A DNA stretch of 64,000 bases, taken from Camellia lanceoleosa. Lineage: Eukaryota; Streptophyta; Magnoliopsida; Ericales; Theaceae. Under the pieces are notes generated by a model, which saw nothing but the letters and a program-made list of their open reading frames with translations, was not told where the DNA came from and searched no databases. The stretch is from contig CM045761.1 of the NCBI GenBank assembly GCA_025200525.1, positions 98,308,182-98,372,181 of the forward strand. The letters are read 5' to 3'. A program made the translations under genes and the position numbers. This document shows, one piece after another, positions 21,911 through 32,915 of the stretch (positions within the stretch are counted from its first letter, which is position 1; every line of letters starts with the position of its first letter).

Positions 21911-23566
21911 ATAGATGTAACAACGCCCGCGGGGGGGGGGCCTCGTTACAGTTCGGACTCGATTTTGTTGCGGTTCTCAATCTTGAACCAAAGAGTCCAA
22001 ATCCGGCAAATCGTTTTGAAGGAAAACAGATTTTTTGAAAGAAGTGCCAAACATGGACTGCTTTGCCAGATAACAGAGTCGCCACCTAAATATTTTAAAA
22101 TGGGAAATTTAGGAAACCCTAACTCAGTGTCGAAAGGCCACGTGTCCGTCATCACCAAAGTTGGCTCGGGAACTTGGGTACGATTGGGGAAGGTCACATC
22201 GTGAGCACCCCCGCTCGCCCGGTCAAAGACCGGCCTCTACTAACCATGATATCAATTTTTGAAAACATTGTGAGTTATTATTCATTTATTAGCCTAGGTT
22301 ACTATGTGATACTCATGACAAACAAGTATAGATCGGGCCCTCGATTGGAACAAAACATTTCATGTTTGTTTGTTTGAAAATGGTGTGCTACTCGCAAGTA
22401 GGCTAAAATGCGGATTTGCCACCCTCAGGTGGGCTTAGAAAACATGATGTTGCCACTATCTAGTGGGCTTAAAACAAACAGTCAATGCATTGTCCCAATT
22501 CAGATAACTCAACCTCCACCCACAGGCATTCAAGGCAGTTATATCATATAAGCACATAGCCTCATGGCAAGCATGCTATCATGGCAGCACTCACACGCAT
22601 GCAAGGATGCTAAAGCATAAAACTCACCTAGTACTCCCAGCCAAAACAGAAAACTGATTAGAAATCATGCATGATCCTAAGTATACTGAAATGCCTAATG
22701 CAACACATGCAAAATGCAACTATAGCAGGCTCGGCTATTCTAAGTATGGCATATGAGATGCAACAGCTATCAAGTACTCAACTTGGAATTTAAATACAGA
22801 TGCAGTTTGTATGATCTTGAGAGCCTGCGTGCAAAAAGCAGATGAATGATGCAAACATCTTTGTCATCTTTGTATGCTAATTGAAATATGCCCTATATCT
22901 AACCATCCAAAGCGGGTAAATAAAAGGGAGAAAGAAATGGGGGTTGGAAGACATACATCACACTCACCCACCCTTATTACAACATTGCCCTCGCACAGAG
23001 GGTCCGAATGAATAATAATACAGACCCAAATGAAAGAATATTACAGTCCGAAATAAATATACAAATTTCTAATTAATTGACAATTAGCTAAGAAAGCGGT
23101 AAAACTGGCGTGCAAGCCAGGGGGTGCCTTGCTTCTAATGTATGTTGTATCTTTGAAGGCGGAAATCCTTTGGGATGCCTGATTAGCCTCTGTTTGCGAT
23201 ATTTCTAAATGCTTGGCGGACTCAAAAGTTGTTGATCCTCGATTTTCTTTATGGAGAGCGGGAAAAAGGGCATAGCAATGTATTTCACAAATATATGCAT
23301 GCCTCGATCCTCGTGCCACCAATCACGCATATCAATGCATGATGGCCGAGGAATCGGATTGCACAACTCAATATGGGATGAATGCAGATGAATGCTATAA
23401 CAAAAACCTAACTCCATCATGGGTAATCCGGAGTGTCGGTAACTAGGGAATTGAGACACACTCCTTCACTCGGAGTACGGAATGTACCTCGTTTCCCGTG
23501 CGATATGCATGATATGCATGAAATGCAACTAATATACAACCTAGCATGCTCAATGCTATGAAAATG

Positions 23567-24745
23567 AGATGAAAATGAGACGCCTCGAAAAGCGTACACA
23601 CGGGCACGCAAATCGAGGCGATGATATGAAATGCAAATCGGGTAAAATCGAAGTGTCTCGAAATGCGTGCACACGGGCACGCGAACCGAGGCGATGATAT
23701 GAAGTGCAAATCGGATAAAACTGAAGTGCCTCGAAATGATGCGGCACACGCACGCAAAACCGAGGCGATGATATGAAGTGCAAATCGAATAAAACGAAGT
23801 GCCTCGAAATGCGTGCACACGGCACGCAAAACCGAGGCGATGATATGAAGTACAAATCGGATAAATCGAAGTGCGCGCGCTACACGTGCACGCAACCCGA
23901 GGCGATGATGAAATGAGATAGTCGGATAAACCGAAGTGCCTCGAAATGCGCGCCACAGCACGCAAACCGAGGCGGCGATGATGTGCAAATCGGATAAAAC
24001 CGAATGCCTCGAAATGCGTGCACGCACGCAAAACCGAGGTGATGATGAGATGCAAATCGGATAAACCGAAGTGCCTCGAAATGCGTGCACGCGCACGTAA
24101 ACCGAGGCGATGATGAGATGCAACTCGGATAAAACCGAAGTGCCTCGAAATCGTGCGTGCACGCACGTAAACCGAGAATGGCGAAGGCATGAAATGGCAT
24201 ACGGAATGCGAATTGGGCTTACGCTAACATGAGAGGACCTCGGCCCCACTCACATAAGCGCCGCCGGATAAAATGAGTCGCCGAAATGCGTGCACTTTCG
24301 CACGCAAACCGAGGCGATGATATACAAGCATGAAAATGGTACAGAAATGCAATGATGGGCTTATACCAACATGAGAGAGCCTCAGCCTACTCACATAGGA
24401 AGCCAGCGGATAAAAATAAAGTGCCTCGAAATGCGTGCACACAGGCACACAAACCGAGGCAAAGGCATACAAGCATGAAAATGCAAATTGGGCTTACGCC
24501 AACATGAGAGGGCCTCAACCACACTCACATAGGCTGCCGTCGGATAAAAATGAAGTGCCTCGAAATGCGTGCACACGGGCACGCAAACCGAGGCAATGGC
24601 ATACAAGCATGAAAATGCAAATTGGGCTTACGCCAACATGAGAGGGCCTCAACCACACTCACATAGGCTGCCGTCGGATAAAAATGAAGTGCCTCGAAAT
24701 GCGTGCACACGGGCACGCAAACCGAGGCGAGGCTCTAAAGCACCA
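23567..24745. repeat. Tandem array of hairpin units in the solo LTR
   Basis: About twelve units, first of 60-80 bp and then of about 134 bp from 24240 on, share CCTCGAAATGCGTGCAC and GGGCACGCAAACCGAGG. In each unit CCTCG pairs with CGAGG and GCGTGC pairs with GCACGC, so every unit can fold into a two-part stem. The last two 134-bp units (from 24435 and 24569) are almost identical. Confidence 0.8.
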
Positions 24746-26339
24746 AAATGACATGCGAATGAGATGTAGCAAATGGCATAAGGAAGATGCAAAATTCAGC
24801 AACTAAGATAATGCAAAAACAGCCCCCAAATTATGATAAAATTGCAACCGATGCCCAAAATGCGATGAAATGCACCCGAAATGGCCTACAGCCCTATTAA
24901 ACATACAGAATATGGACATGGAATGCAAAACAGTGGCAAGGCAGCCCCTAAACTAGCATTTTATTAGCACAAAGCAAGGCCAAATAATGCTCACAAGTAT
25001 GGAAACAAAAGCTTGCAAAAATACGGTAAAAGAGGGGAATTACAAAGCAAGTGATATGTACAATGCTCAAAACCAAAAAAACAGTTCTACAACATTGAAG
25101 ATGGAACAAAAATATGCACAAATTTAAGAGATGACAACCTCTAAATCAGTATGTATATATGCTAAACATAGCATGCAAAATAAGGGCCAAAAGAGGGTTA
25201 TAAAGAGAGGTACCAAATGGATGCACCAAACCACTTAATACCCTTGACAAAAAGTGTATAATAGACCAAAACAAGACACTCTCTAAGCCTGATGGAGGCT
25301 GAAATCAGAGGCTAAGATGGCCTAAACAAACATGCAAATTTACGGAAAATTTGATGGATACAACATGAAGTACCAAAACCAAACACCAAATGGCTTAAGG
25401 CCCTTAACAAAGCAAGACAAGGAGACAAAAATAAGGCTCTTTCTAAGCCTGATGAAGGCTGAAATCCGGAGCCAAATAAGTCTAACAAAGCATGCAAAAC
25501 ATGACCAAAGAGAGATACAAAGAGAGGCCATTCATGGAGACACCAAACAAGATTGGTCCCTTCTACAATGTTGTAGAGGGACACAAAATAGGCTCAAAAT
25601 AAGTTTATAGCATGCTCCAAAAATAAATTCACATAAGCTAAAAAAGGCATGCAAGTTTACGGTAATTTGGAGGATTTACAAAGGAGATGCATGATAGAGT
25701 CACCAAACATGGTTGAGCCCTTCTTCAATGTTGAATAGGGGCTCAAAATAGGCCCAAAATCAGTTTATTTCAGGCTCGAACACAGATCACACATAGGCCA
25801 AATATTCAATGCAAAATATTGACATATAAGATGATATTGAAACAAGTACCAAATGGGGCTCTCAAATGGGGTTGAGCCCTTAATCAAACATGTAGAATAG
25901 CTCAAAATAAGGCCCCTTTCAGTTAGGGCCGGAGCTCAAAACAGTGAGCAAGTGGGCTAAGAAATTGGTGCAAGAATGAGCTAGAAAAGAGGGAAATGAC
26001 CACTCACCCTTGTAGACAAGTCTTGGCTGCTTCTTTGCTTGAGAAGTGGTGCCTCCTAGCTGCTAGAAAGCTCCCTTAGCTGCTGGAAATGGATTGGTGG
26101 TGGTTGTGCTTGAAGATGATGAAGAAATGGCCTAGAACCTTGGATGTTTGAAGCTTGGAAATGGAGAGAGAGATGAGCCGTGTGTATGGAGCTCCCAAAA
26201 GGTTTCTCTAACCTCTCCCCCAGCTGGAAGTTGCTGGTTTTATAGCCAAAAAGATGGAAAATATCTTTCCTCAAATATCTAGATATTTTGAGGGCAAAAT
26301 ATCTAGATATTTTGAGGGCAAAAACAAAAGATTTTGTTC

Positions 26340-27240
26340 GGCCGCGAAGTGGGCATCTGAGACCGCAGTGTTCCTCGGAATGATGAAACAGAGGTACCTG
26401 CCAAAATTGAACAAAACTAATGCAAACGAAAGCTCGGGGACCAAAACCGCTACGGGTCCCGAAATGGGCCGCCGCACCTAAGTGGTGTTCGTCAAGTGGG
26501 TTTCGAGACCCCGTTGTTCTAAATGCTAAAATAGAGGTTCTGCCAAAATCCGGAGAAAACGGATGCGAATGAATGCTCGGGGCCAAAACCGCGTGGTTCG
26601 GTCCCAAAATGGGTCACGGCACCTATGGTGTTCGTCTGGTGGGTCTCAGAGACCCCAGTGTCCTGGAAGGACCAAACAGAGGTGTCCGCCAAAAATGAAC
26701 AAACATCGATGCAAAATGAATGCTCGGGGCCAAAACCGTGGTTCGATCCGAAAATGGGTCAAGGCACCTAAGCGGTGTTCGTCATAGTGGGTCTCGGAGA
26801 CCCAGTGTCCCTGGAAGGACCAAACAGAGGTGTCCGCCAAAATGAACAGACATTGATGCATGAATGCTCGGCCAAAACCGCGTGGTTCGGATCCCGAAAT
26901 GGGCCGCCGCACCTATGGTGTTCGGTCAAGTGGGTCTTAGAGACCCCAGTGTCCCTAAGGACCAAACAGAGGTGTTCGCCAAAATGAACAGACATCGATG
27001 CAAAATGAATGCTCTGGCCAAAACCGCGCGGTTCGATCCCGAAATGGGCCGCCGCACCGAAGTGGTGTTCGTCACAAGTAGGTCTCAGAGACCCAGGTCC
27101 CTTGAAGGACCAAATGAGGTGTTCGCCAAAATGAACAGACATCGATGCAAAATGAATGCTCGGGCCAAAACCGCGGTTCGATCCCGAAATGGGCCGCCGG
27201 CACCTAAGTGGTGTTCGCCAAGTGGGTTTCGAGCCCCGGT
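26340..27240. repeat. Tandem array of ~145-150-bp units in the solo LTR
   Basis: Six units contain GAGACCCCAGTGTCC, GGACCAAACAGAGGTGT, GCCAAAATGAACA, GAATGCTCGGGGCCAAAACC, GAAATGGGCCGCCGCACC and GTGGTGTTCGTCAAGTGGG in the same order. Units differ by scattered 1-3-base indels, mostly in GC-rich spots. Confidence 0.75.
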
Positions 27241-27633
27241 CCCTTAAATGGGAGTAAATGAGATGCATGCCAAAAACCGGAGAAAACGGAGATGGTTGGG
27301 CGGTCCCGAACCGAGGCACACGGCCTAACGGCTCCGAAAACCGGGAACCGGGATCCGAAATGGGAAAAATGGCCTACGGTCACGAAAAGTAGCCCACGGC
27401 CACTGAGAGATAGTCTACGGGACCACTCCCTCCCCTCGGGAAAGAAAACAGAGAAAACCGAGTCTGGTTCGCAAACCGAGACAAGGCACGAAAGAGAGTT
27501 CGAAAGCCCGGAGGCAGGGCGCGCGGCCACGACTCTGAGACTTCTGAACGAGCACAGTATGCAACATCACCGAGCGCTCAATCGGTGACGTCTGAGTCTT
27601 AAGGTCGGTCAAAAATGGGGTGTCTACAATAGA

Positions 27634-27937
27634 TAAATGATAATTTAATCAAATCAAGGTGTTCAGAAAAACTTCAAGAATGAGATAAGATATTCAAAGG
27701 CACCGTTTGCAAAGTATGGTGAGGGACTATTTCAGTCTCATAGAAGAAAGTAGTTGAAAAGCTTCTATGGTGACATAACAGATCATGTGATTCACAGCAA
27801 AGCCGATACGGGTGAATAAATGTTCATTTTACCCTTTGAATTGTGCATGCCACTTTAACAAATGCTTCTTTATTGGAAAAAAAAGGATATTTTATTCTTA
27901 TAGGAAATTTTGTCATTTTATATCTCAATATCATTTC
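27634..27937. other. Host DNA between two LTR elements
   Basis: About 300 bp of ordinary AT-rich sequence separating the solo LTR from the 10.9-kb element. No gene or repeat is recognised. Confidence 0.4.
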
Positions 27938-27942
27938 AAACG

Positions 27943-28745
27943 TGAAGGGGCTGAATGTGAAATGGGTCAGGTCCAAGCCTTGGGACGGCCCAATCCGACA
28001 AAGTCCAAATCCAAGTGGGTCGGATGGGTATATGGTCAGAACAATTGGGCCCAACTTCATGATCAATAGTACGCCCAAGTCCTTTAGCACTTAGGCCCAA
28101 CCCGCAGTGGAAAGGCCAGCCCAGCCGCAGCGCTGGTCTGGGCCGAGCTGCAGGACAAGGTATGAGGGCCGAACAGATAAATACCCAGCCCATCTCTGTA
28201 AATGAGCCTGAAAAAGGCCGAGCTAATGTACACCAGTACCGAACTGGAGAAGCCTCGCAAAGAAACGTGGGATCTGTGAGCGCAAGCATGTGCAGGATGC
28301 CACCTCAGCTGGTCCCCCACGCCTAAAATCACGGAAGTTGTTAAGCCAAGGGAATGTGGTTTGTTATCAACATGCTTACAATGAGAATATACAATGAATG
28401 GCAACTATCAAGTGGTCCACCACGTGGAGCATTGCTGAAAGGACACCTGGCGGAACCTATACTCCATGAACTCACCTTGAGAAGCAAGTAAGGAACATTA
28501 TATATATAACATGAGCTTCACATTGAAGGTAACTGAACAACCCCAATCTACACCACACATACATACCCATTCGACTCTATACCCCTTCACTGATTACTAA
28601 TTACCACGCCGGAGGGGCCATCCGGCCAACCCCGGCCGGGCAGCTCTAACGGTGCTTCTTATTGCAGGAGCCCCAGTCCCTGGATGGTCCAACTGTGCAC
28701 GGAGCCCTGATCCACTTTCATCTAGTGCGAAATCTGGTATGCACA
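27943..28745 (+). repeat. 5' LTR of the 10.9-kb Tat element
   Basis: Starts TGAAGGGGCTGAATGTG and ends GGTATGCACA. A TATA box (TATATATAA, 28499-28507) lies about 240 bp before the end. It matches 38075-38857 closely, except at about 28103-28170 and 28606-28655, where GC-rich sequence differs strongly. Confidence 0.88.
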
Positions 28746-28746
28746 A

Positions 28747-28764
28747 TTGGTGCGGTGAGCGTGG
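28747..28764 (+). other. Primer-binding site of the Tat element
   Basis: TTGGTGCGGTGAGCGTGG begins 1 nt after the 5' LTR. It is close to the TTGGCGCCGT-type tRNA-complementary start known in Tat elements but has substitutions, so the primer tRNA is uncertain. Confidence 0.5.
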
Positions 28765-28802
28765 ATCATTTTCATCTCTGAGCTCTGCATTCAGTTTCGA
28801 CG

Positions 28803-30370
28803 ATGGGGATTGAGGACGTTCCGCCTTCATTACATACTCCGCAGACGAAAAAGACAAAGGAAAAAGGTTTGGCACTCCCGATAGTTCTGGAAGAGCAAAC
28901 TGGAAACAATAATCGGACCCCCGAATCCGTCGAGCATCGATTGCCCTTCGCCGGAGGTTCTTCCCATAATTTCCTTCTGGAAAAGGATTATAGAGATCGA
29001 ATTATAGATTCCATGGGAATGGAGATACAAGAATTAAAGGCTCAACTTAAGAGAGTGTTGGGTGATCCGACGGAGAAGAGGACAGAAGCAGAGCCTTCTC
29101 GTTTGCAACGAAAGAGCTCATCTAAAGAATTACCAGTGAAAAAACTCCCCAGGAATGATTCCGGGCAACAAAGCCAACCAATCCCAACTCAGAGCGAAGC
29201 GGCGAGTAGTCACACCCGTGGGTCATGCCGGAGGAGGGCCAAGAGGCAGAAGACGGGTAGTCAACAAACTGAATACCCTCCTCAGGACCTTTGCACTTGG
29301 CTGATTGGCAATAGGCAGAACGAACAATATCGAGATCATTTGGACCGTACTGTTCACCAAAGAGAACATCGAGCGCTGGATAGACTCGTCTCTTCGCCAT
29401 TCTCTCCAGAGATTGTGACCATGAGACCCCCGAAGAAGTTCACTCCGCCAAAGTTCACTTCCTACGATGGGAAGTCGGACCCTCTGACGCATATCAGTCA
29501 TTTCGCATGATGATGTCCCTCCGAGCCGAGATGAGGCAGCGATGTGCAAAGTCTTCCCATCCAAATTGGGAGAAATCGGACTCGATGGTTCGATCGACTC
29601 ACCGATCAATTCATGGTCCGAAGCAGCCTCAAGAGTTCTCGCCGTTTGTCTCCAACACTAAGATCCCGAAGGAGCCGGATACACTATTCGGCCTCAGGAA
29701 GGAGCAAGAGGAAACGCTGCGCAGCTATGCAAGGAGGTACTGGAAAGAGTATAACGATCTGGAGGAAAATGTGTGTAGCGAGCAAATGGCTGTCATGTCC
29801 TTCAAACATGGTCTGCGCCCGGAAAGTAAGTTAAGACAATCACTCACCAAGCGCCCGGCCACAACTCTGAAAGACTTACGCGCCAGGATTGAACAGTATG
29901 CTTTCCTGGAGGACGATCAGATTCCCATTGAGGTAATATTGGCGGAGCAAGCAGCCCGGCAGAAGAAGAAAACGGATCGAGGAGAACACCGAGGAATTGC
30001 AGTGAATGAGGTGGATAAGGCTAAATCACATGAAGTTGTTGTGACCGTGTTCAAAGATCCAATCTATCGAATCCTGGAGAAGATCAAGAGAGAGCCCTTC
30101 TTTGTTTGGCCGCCGAAAATGATGGGAGATCCAGCTCGGCACAATCAGAAGCTCAGGTGCACCTACCATCAAGACAGAGGACACATGACTCAGAACTGCA
30201 GGGCACTAAAGCAACACTTGGAGGACCTGGTGGCAGCCGGGCACTTGAGGGAATACATAGATCAGGGCAAGGAAGTGGCCGAGTTGGGAAACCCACTTCC
30301 AGAAGTGAACGTAGAGCATCCGCCCCGGCTGATAATAAATGTGATCCATGGGACAATGACTCCGAACTGA
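28803..30370 (+). pseudogene. gag (capsid and zinc knuckle), frameshifted
   Basis: ATG at 28803 opens a 235-codon frame with a charged, coiled-coil-like N-terminus (DSMGMEIQELKAQLKRVL) leading to the conserved PPKFTSYDGKSDPLTHISHF. A TGA at 29508-29510 ends it, and the protein continues in another frame from 29507 to 30370. At 29540-29660 several frame changes fall in the usual CKVFPS...WFDRL region. The capsid part then reads intact (TLRSYARRYWKEYNDLEE, FKHGLRPESKLRQSL), followed by a zinc knuckle of the Tat type (CTYHQDRGHMTQNC) and LKQHLEDLVAAGHL. Gag packages the RNA in virus-like particles. Here it cannot be made as one chain. Confidence 0.82.
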
Positions 30371-30565
30371 GGAAACATCGAAGAAGAGATCGCTAAAGTC
30401 GCCCAAATTCAAAGAAATCATGTCAAGGAGCCAAGATCGAAAAAGGTACGTCTGCACTAAAAATCCCCCTATGTCTTGCCTCATTTACTAGCAAAGATTT
30501 ATAAAGCATACAACACCCACACACTGATGCATTGATCATAATCTGGGATTGGGAAACGATTTGAT

Positions 30566-31041
30566 GTGAAACGAGTCCTAGTAGATCGTAAGGCAGCAGA
30601 CATCAGATATGATTTGTTCGAAGCTTGGCCTCTCCGAAAGATCTTACCTCAAATGACACCGTTGGTCGGTTTCAATTCACAAATGAGTGGCCGCCGGCGA
30701 ATAGTATTGCGGTCAGAAGAGAACCAAAACCCTCCAGATGGAGTTCTTGGTTATTAATACACCATCCCCTTATAACGCCATACTCTGCCGCCCGTGGATT
30801 CATCGAATGGAAGCGGTCCCCTCAACCTATCACCAGCTCATTCGTTTTCCTACGGAACACGGAGGGGAGCAGATTTCAGGGGACCAAGTTGCGTCCAAAC
30901 ATTGCTTCATGGCAAATAAGAAGACAAAGCGACTCTGCAACCGCAGATAAGGAAGTGGCCGGACAGCCGGTCTTGGAAGATGTGGGAGGAACTCCAGAGG
31001 AAAAGATGGTGAAGGATTTGGAGAAAGCCTTAATAGAATAA
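30566..31041 (+). pseudogene. Retrotransposon aspartic protease, active site damaged
   Basis: The fragment VLVDRKAADI (30572-30601) aligns with the active-site strand of Tat proteases, where an Asp-Thr/Ser-Gly triad is expected; the Asp is present but the Ser/Thr-Gly is lost. The C-terminal half follows in a second frame, from MEFLVINTPSPYNAILCRPW through RFPTEHGGEQISGDQVASKH. At least one frameshift separates the parts, and TAA at 31039-31041 ends the linker that follows. The enzyme would be inactive. Confidence 0.65.
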
Positions 31042-31865
31042 CCCGACCCGGAAAAGTACTTCCTTATCGGTACCTCGCTAAGCGCTGATGAGAAACTTCA
31101 CCGTGAACTGGCCGAGGAAAATATGGAGGTATTTGCGTGGTCAGCGTATGATACTCCGGGGTTGGACCCAGAATTTGCTTGCCACAAGCTCAACATCAAT
31201 CCATCAGCTCGGCCCATCATACAAAAAAGTCGGAGATCCTCAGTTGAGCACACCGAGCGTTGATCGCCAAAAAACTTCGCCTCAGAGCAATCAGAGAAGT
31301 ACAAGACCAAGAAGGGTTGCCCAACACAGTTGTAGTCAAGAAAAAGAACGGAAAATGGAGAGTTTGTGTCGATTTCACTTGCTTGAACAAAGCCTGCCCT
31401 AAGGATAGTTTTCCACTACCTCGCATTGATCAACTAGTAGGCTCAACAGCGAGGCATGAGCGCATGAGTTTTCTGGATGCTTATAGCGGTTATCACCAAA
31501 TACCATTATTCGGCCAGGATCAAGAAAAGACAGCGTTCATTACTCCGAGAGGGAGTTACTGCTACAGGGTAATGCCGTTCGGCCTCAAGAACGCCGGAGC
31601 GACCTACCAGCGAATGATCACTCGGATGTTCAAAGACCAACTGGGGAAAACCATGGAAGCCTATATAGACGATATGGTAGTGAAAAGCAAGTTCGCTACA
31701 AACCACCTCACAGACTTGAGAGAAGTATTTAGCATCCTGAAAGCCCACCAGCTTCGCCTCAACGCCTCGAAATGCGCCTTCGGGGTGGGAACAGGGAAGT
31801 TCTTGGGATACATGGTCACTCGTAGAGGAATTGAAGCGAATCCGGATCAGATCAAGGCTATCTGA
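31042..31865 (+). pseudogene. Reverse transcriptase domain
   Basis: From 31260 a single 201-codon frame holds most RT blocks: [50 protein letters not shown], the catalytic YIDDMVVKS, and [18 protein letters not shown]. The upstream part (31042-31259, with ENMEVFAWSAYDTPGLDP) is in another frame. A TGA at 31863-31865 stops the frame at the RT/RNase H boundary. The core catalytic residues are intact, so this domain decayed less than gag and protease. Confidence 0.85.
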
Positions 31866-32478
31866 GAATCTCAAGTGCCAACAAAGTCTAAGGAACTGCA
31901 AAAACTAGCCGAATGGCGACATGACGAACCGGTTTATCAGCAAATCCTCAGATCGGATGAAGCCCTTCTTCCAGCTCTTGAGGAAAAAGGCAGCATTTGA
32001 ATGGAATAGCGAATGTACTGAAGCACTACAAAACCTCAAAAGATACCTCAGTACACCCCCTCTATTATCCACTCCAGAACCGGGAGAAGAGTTGTATCTC
32101 TATCTAGCGGTGTCAGATCATGCCGTAAGCGCAGTATTGATTCGAGAAGTTGGTAAGGATCAGAGACCAATATATTACGTTAGCAAGACTTTACTAGATG
32201 TCGAGACACGGTATCTACCACTGGAAAAGTTGGCTTATGCACTGCTTATTGCCTCGAGAAAGTTGCAGCATTACTTCTAGGGGCATACCATTAATGTCCT
32301 CACTGAATTCCCCCTCAGATCTGTATTCAGCCGAGCCGATTTCTCTGGCCGAACAGCGAAGTGGGCAGTAGAGCTTGGTGAGTTTGACATTAGGTATCAA
32401 CCCCGAACAGCAATCAAGGCCCAGGTCTTGGCGGACTTTGTCGCAGAATTCACTCCCACCCAAAGTACCGAACCGTGA
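31866..32478 (+). pseudogene. RNase H domain of pol
   Basis: The frame from 31921 encodes the RT/RNase H connection (FISKSSDRMKPFFQLLRK, FEWNSECTEALQNLK) and RNase H motifs (LYLYLAVSDHAVSAVLIRE, RPIYYVSKTLLDVETRYLPL, KLQHYF). A TAG at 32278-32280 breaks it, and the homology continues to WAVELGEFDIRYQPR and LADFVAEF near 32450. A TGA at 31863 and a frameshift near 31900 separate it from RT. Confidence 0.78.
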
Positions 32479-32559
32479 ATTGAAGCCGACAGTGCCATGC
32501 AATCGCCGAACAAGAAAACCCGGGCTTGAAGCATGGAAACTCTTTATTGGAAACATCCG

Positions 32560-32915
32560 CAACTCTAGGTCGATGGTTCGTCCAAAACCGAGGCTCGAGG
32601 CGGAGTAGTCCTTATTTCCCGTAGGATTTATCACGACAGTCTCAAGCTTATCGAAAGCTTGAACAACGAGGCGAATACGAGCGTTATTAGCCGCTTGTGG
32701 GAGCGCCAACACTTCAAATGCGTAACTTCTTGTTTTCAGCGATTCACAACTAGTAGTAAACCAGCTTTCCGGGGTCTATGAAACTCGGGATGAAAGAATG
32801 ACTATGTACGCAGGCAAGGCCAGAGACCTACTCAGAAAATTTCAATCCATACGAGTGGAGCGAATCAGTCGGGATAAAAACAGCCACGCAGATGCTCTGG
32901 CATGCCTAGGCTCAT
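32560..32915 (+). pseudogene. Second, archaeal-type RNase H (aRH)
   Basis: VDGSSKTEARGGVVL carries the first catalytic Asp, followed by LNNEAN with the catalytic Glu, then in another frame SDSQLVVNQLSGVYETRDER and, near the end, KNSHADALACLGS with the last Asp. A stop codon (TAG, 32566-32568) replaces the residue before VDG, and a frameshift lies around 32700-32740. A second RNase H of this kind is known from Tat/Ogre retrotransposons and supports the lineage call. Confidence 0.72.

Larger units (their letters stand above)
21916..27628 (-). mobile_element. Very long solo LTR (5.7 kb) of a Tat/Ogre-like family, ATAGA duplications
   Basis: The block has TG...CA ends (TGTAACAACG...TGGGGTGTCTACA) and perfect 5-bp duplications ATAGA at 21911-21915 and 27629-27633. 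Read on the minus strand it starts TGTAGACACCCCATTTTTGA, a start common in plant Tat/Ogre LTRs. It shares several conserved blocks, in order, with the LTRs at 41140-44793 and 56450-60160, including GAGTCGCCACCTAAATATTT and GACCGGCCTCTACTAACC. There are no gag or pol motifs, so it is a solo LTR. At 5713 bp it is unusually long and contains two tandem arrays. Large minus-strand frames in it cross tandem repeats and are not genes. Confidence 0.85.

Noticed and set aside
23417..24249. Minus-strand frames of 257 and 268 codons
   Set aside because: They run across the tandem hairpin array in several frames at once, repeat the same peptide with shifts, and match no protein family.
23567..24745. CRISPR-like regular spacing of repeats
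   Set aside because: Repeats and spacers are both repeated, there are no unique spacers or cas genes, and this is a plant genome.
26056..27319. Minus-strand 183-codon frames
   Set aside because: Each crosses the ~150-bp tandem array of the solo LTR; the peptide repeats with the array.
27812..28404. Small frames in the 5' LTR, repeated near 38.0-38.5 kb
   Set aside because: They occur in both LTR copies and are parts of non-coding LTR sequence.
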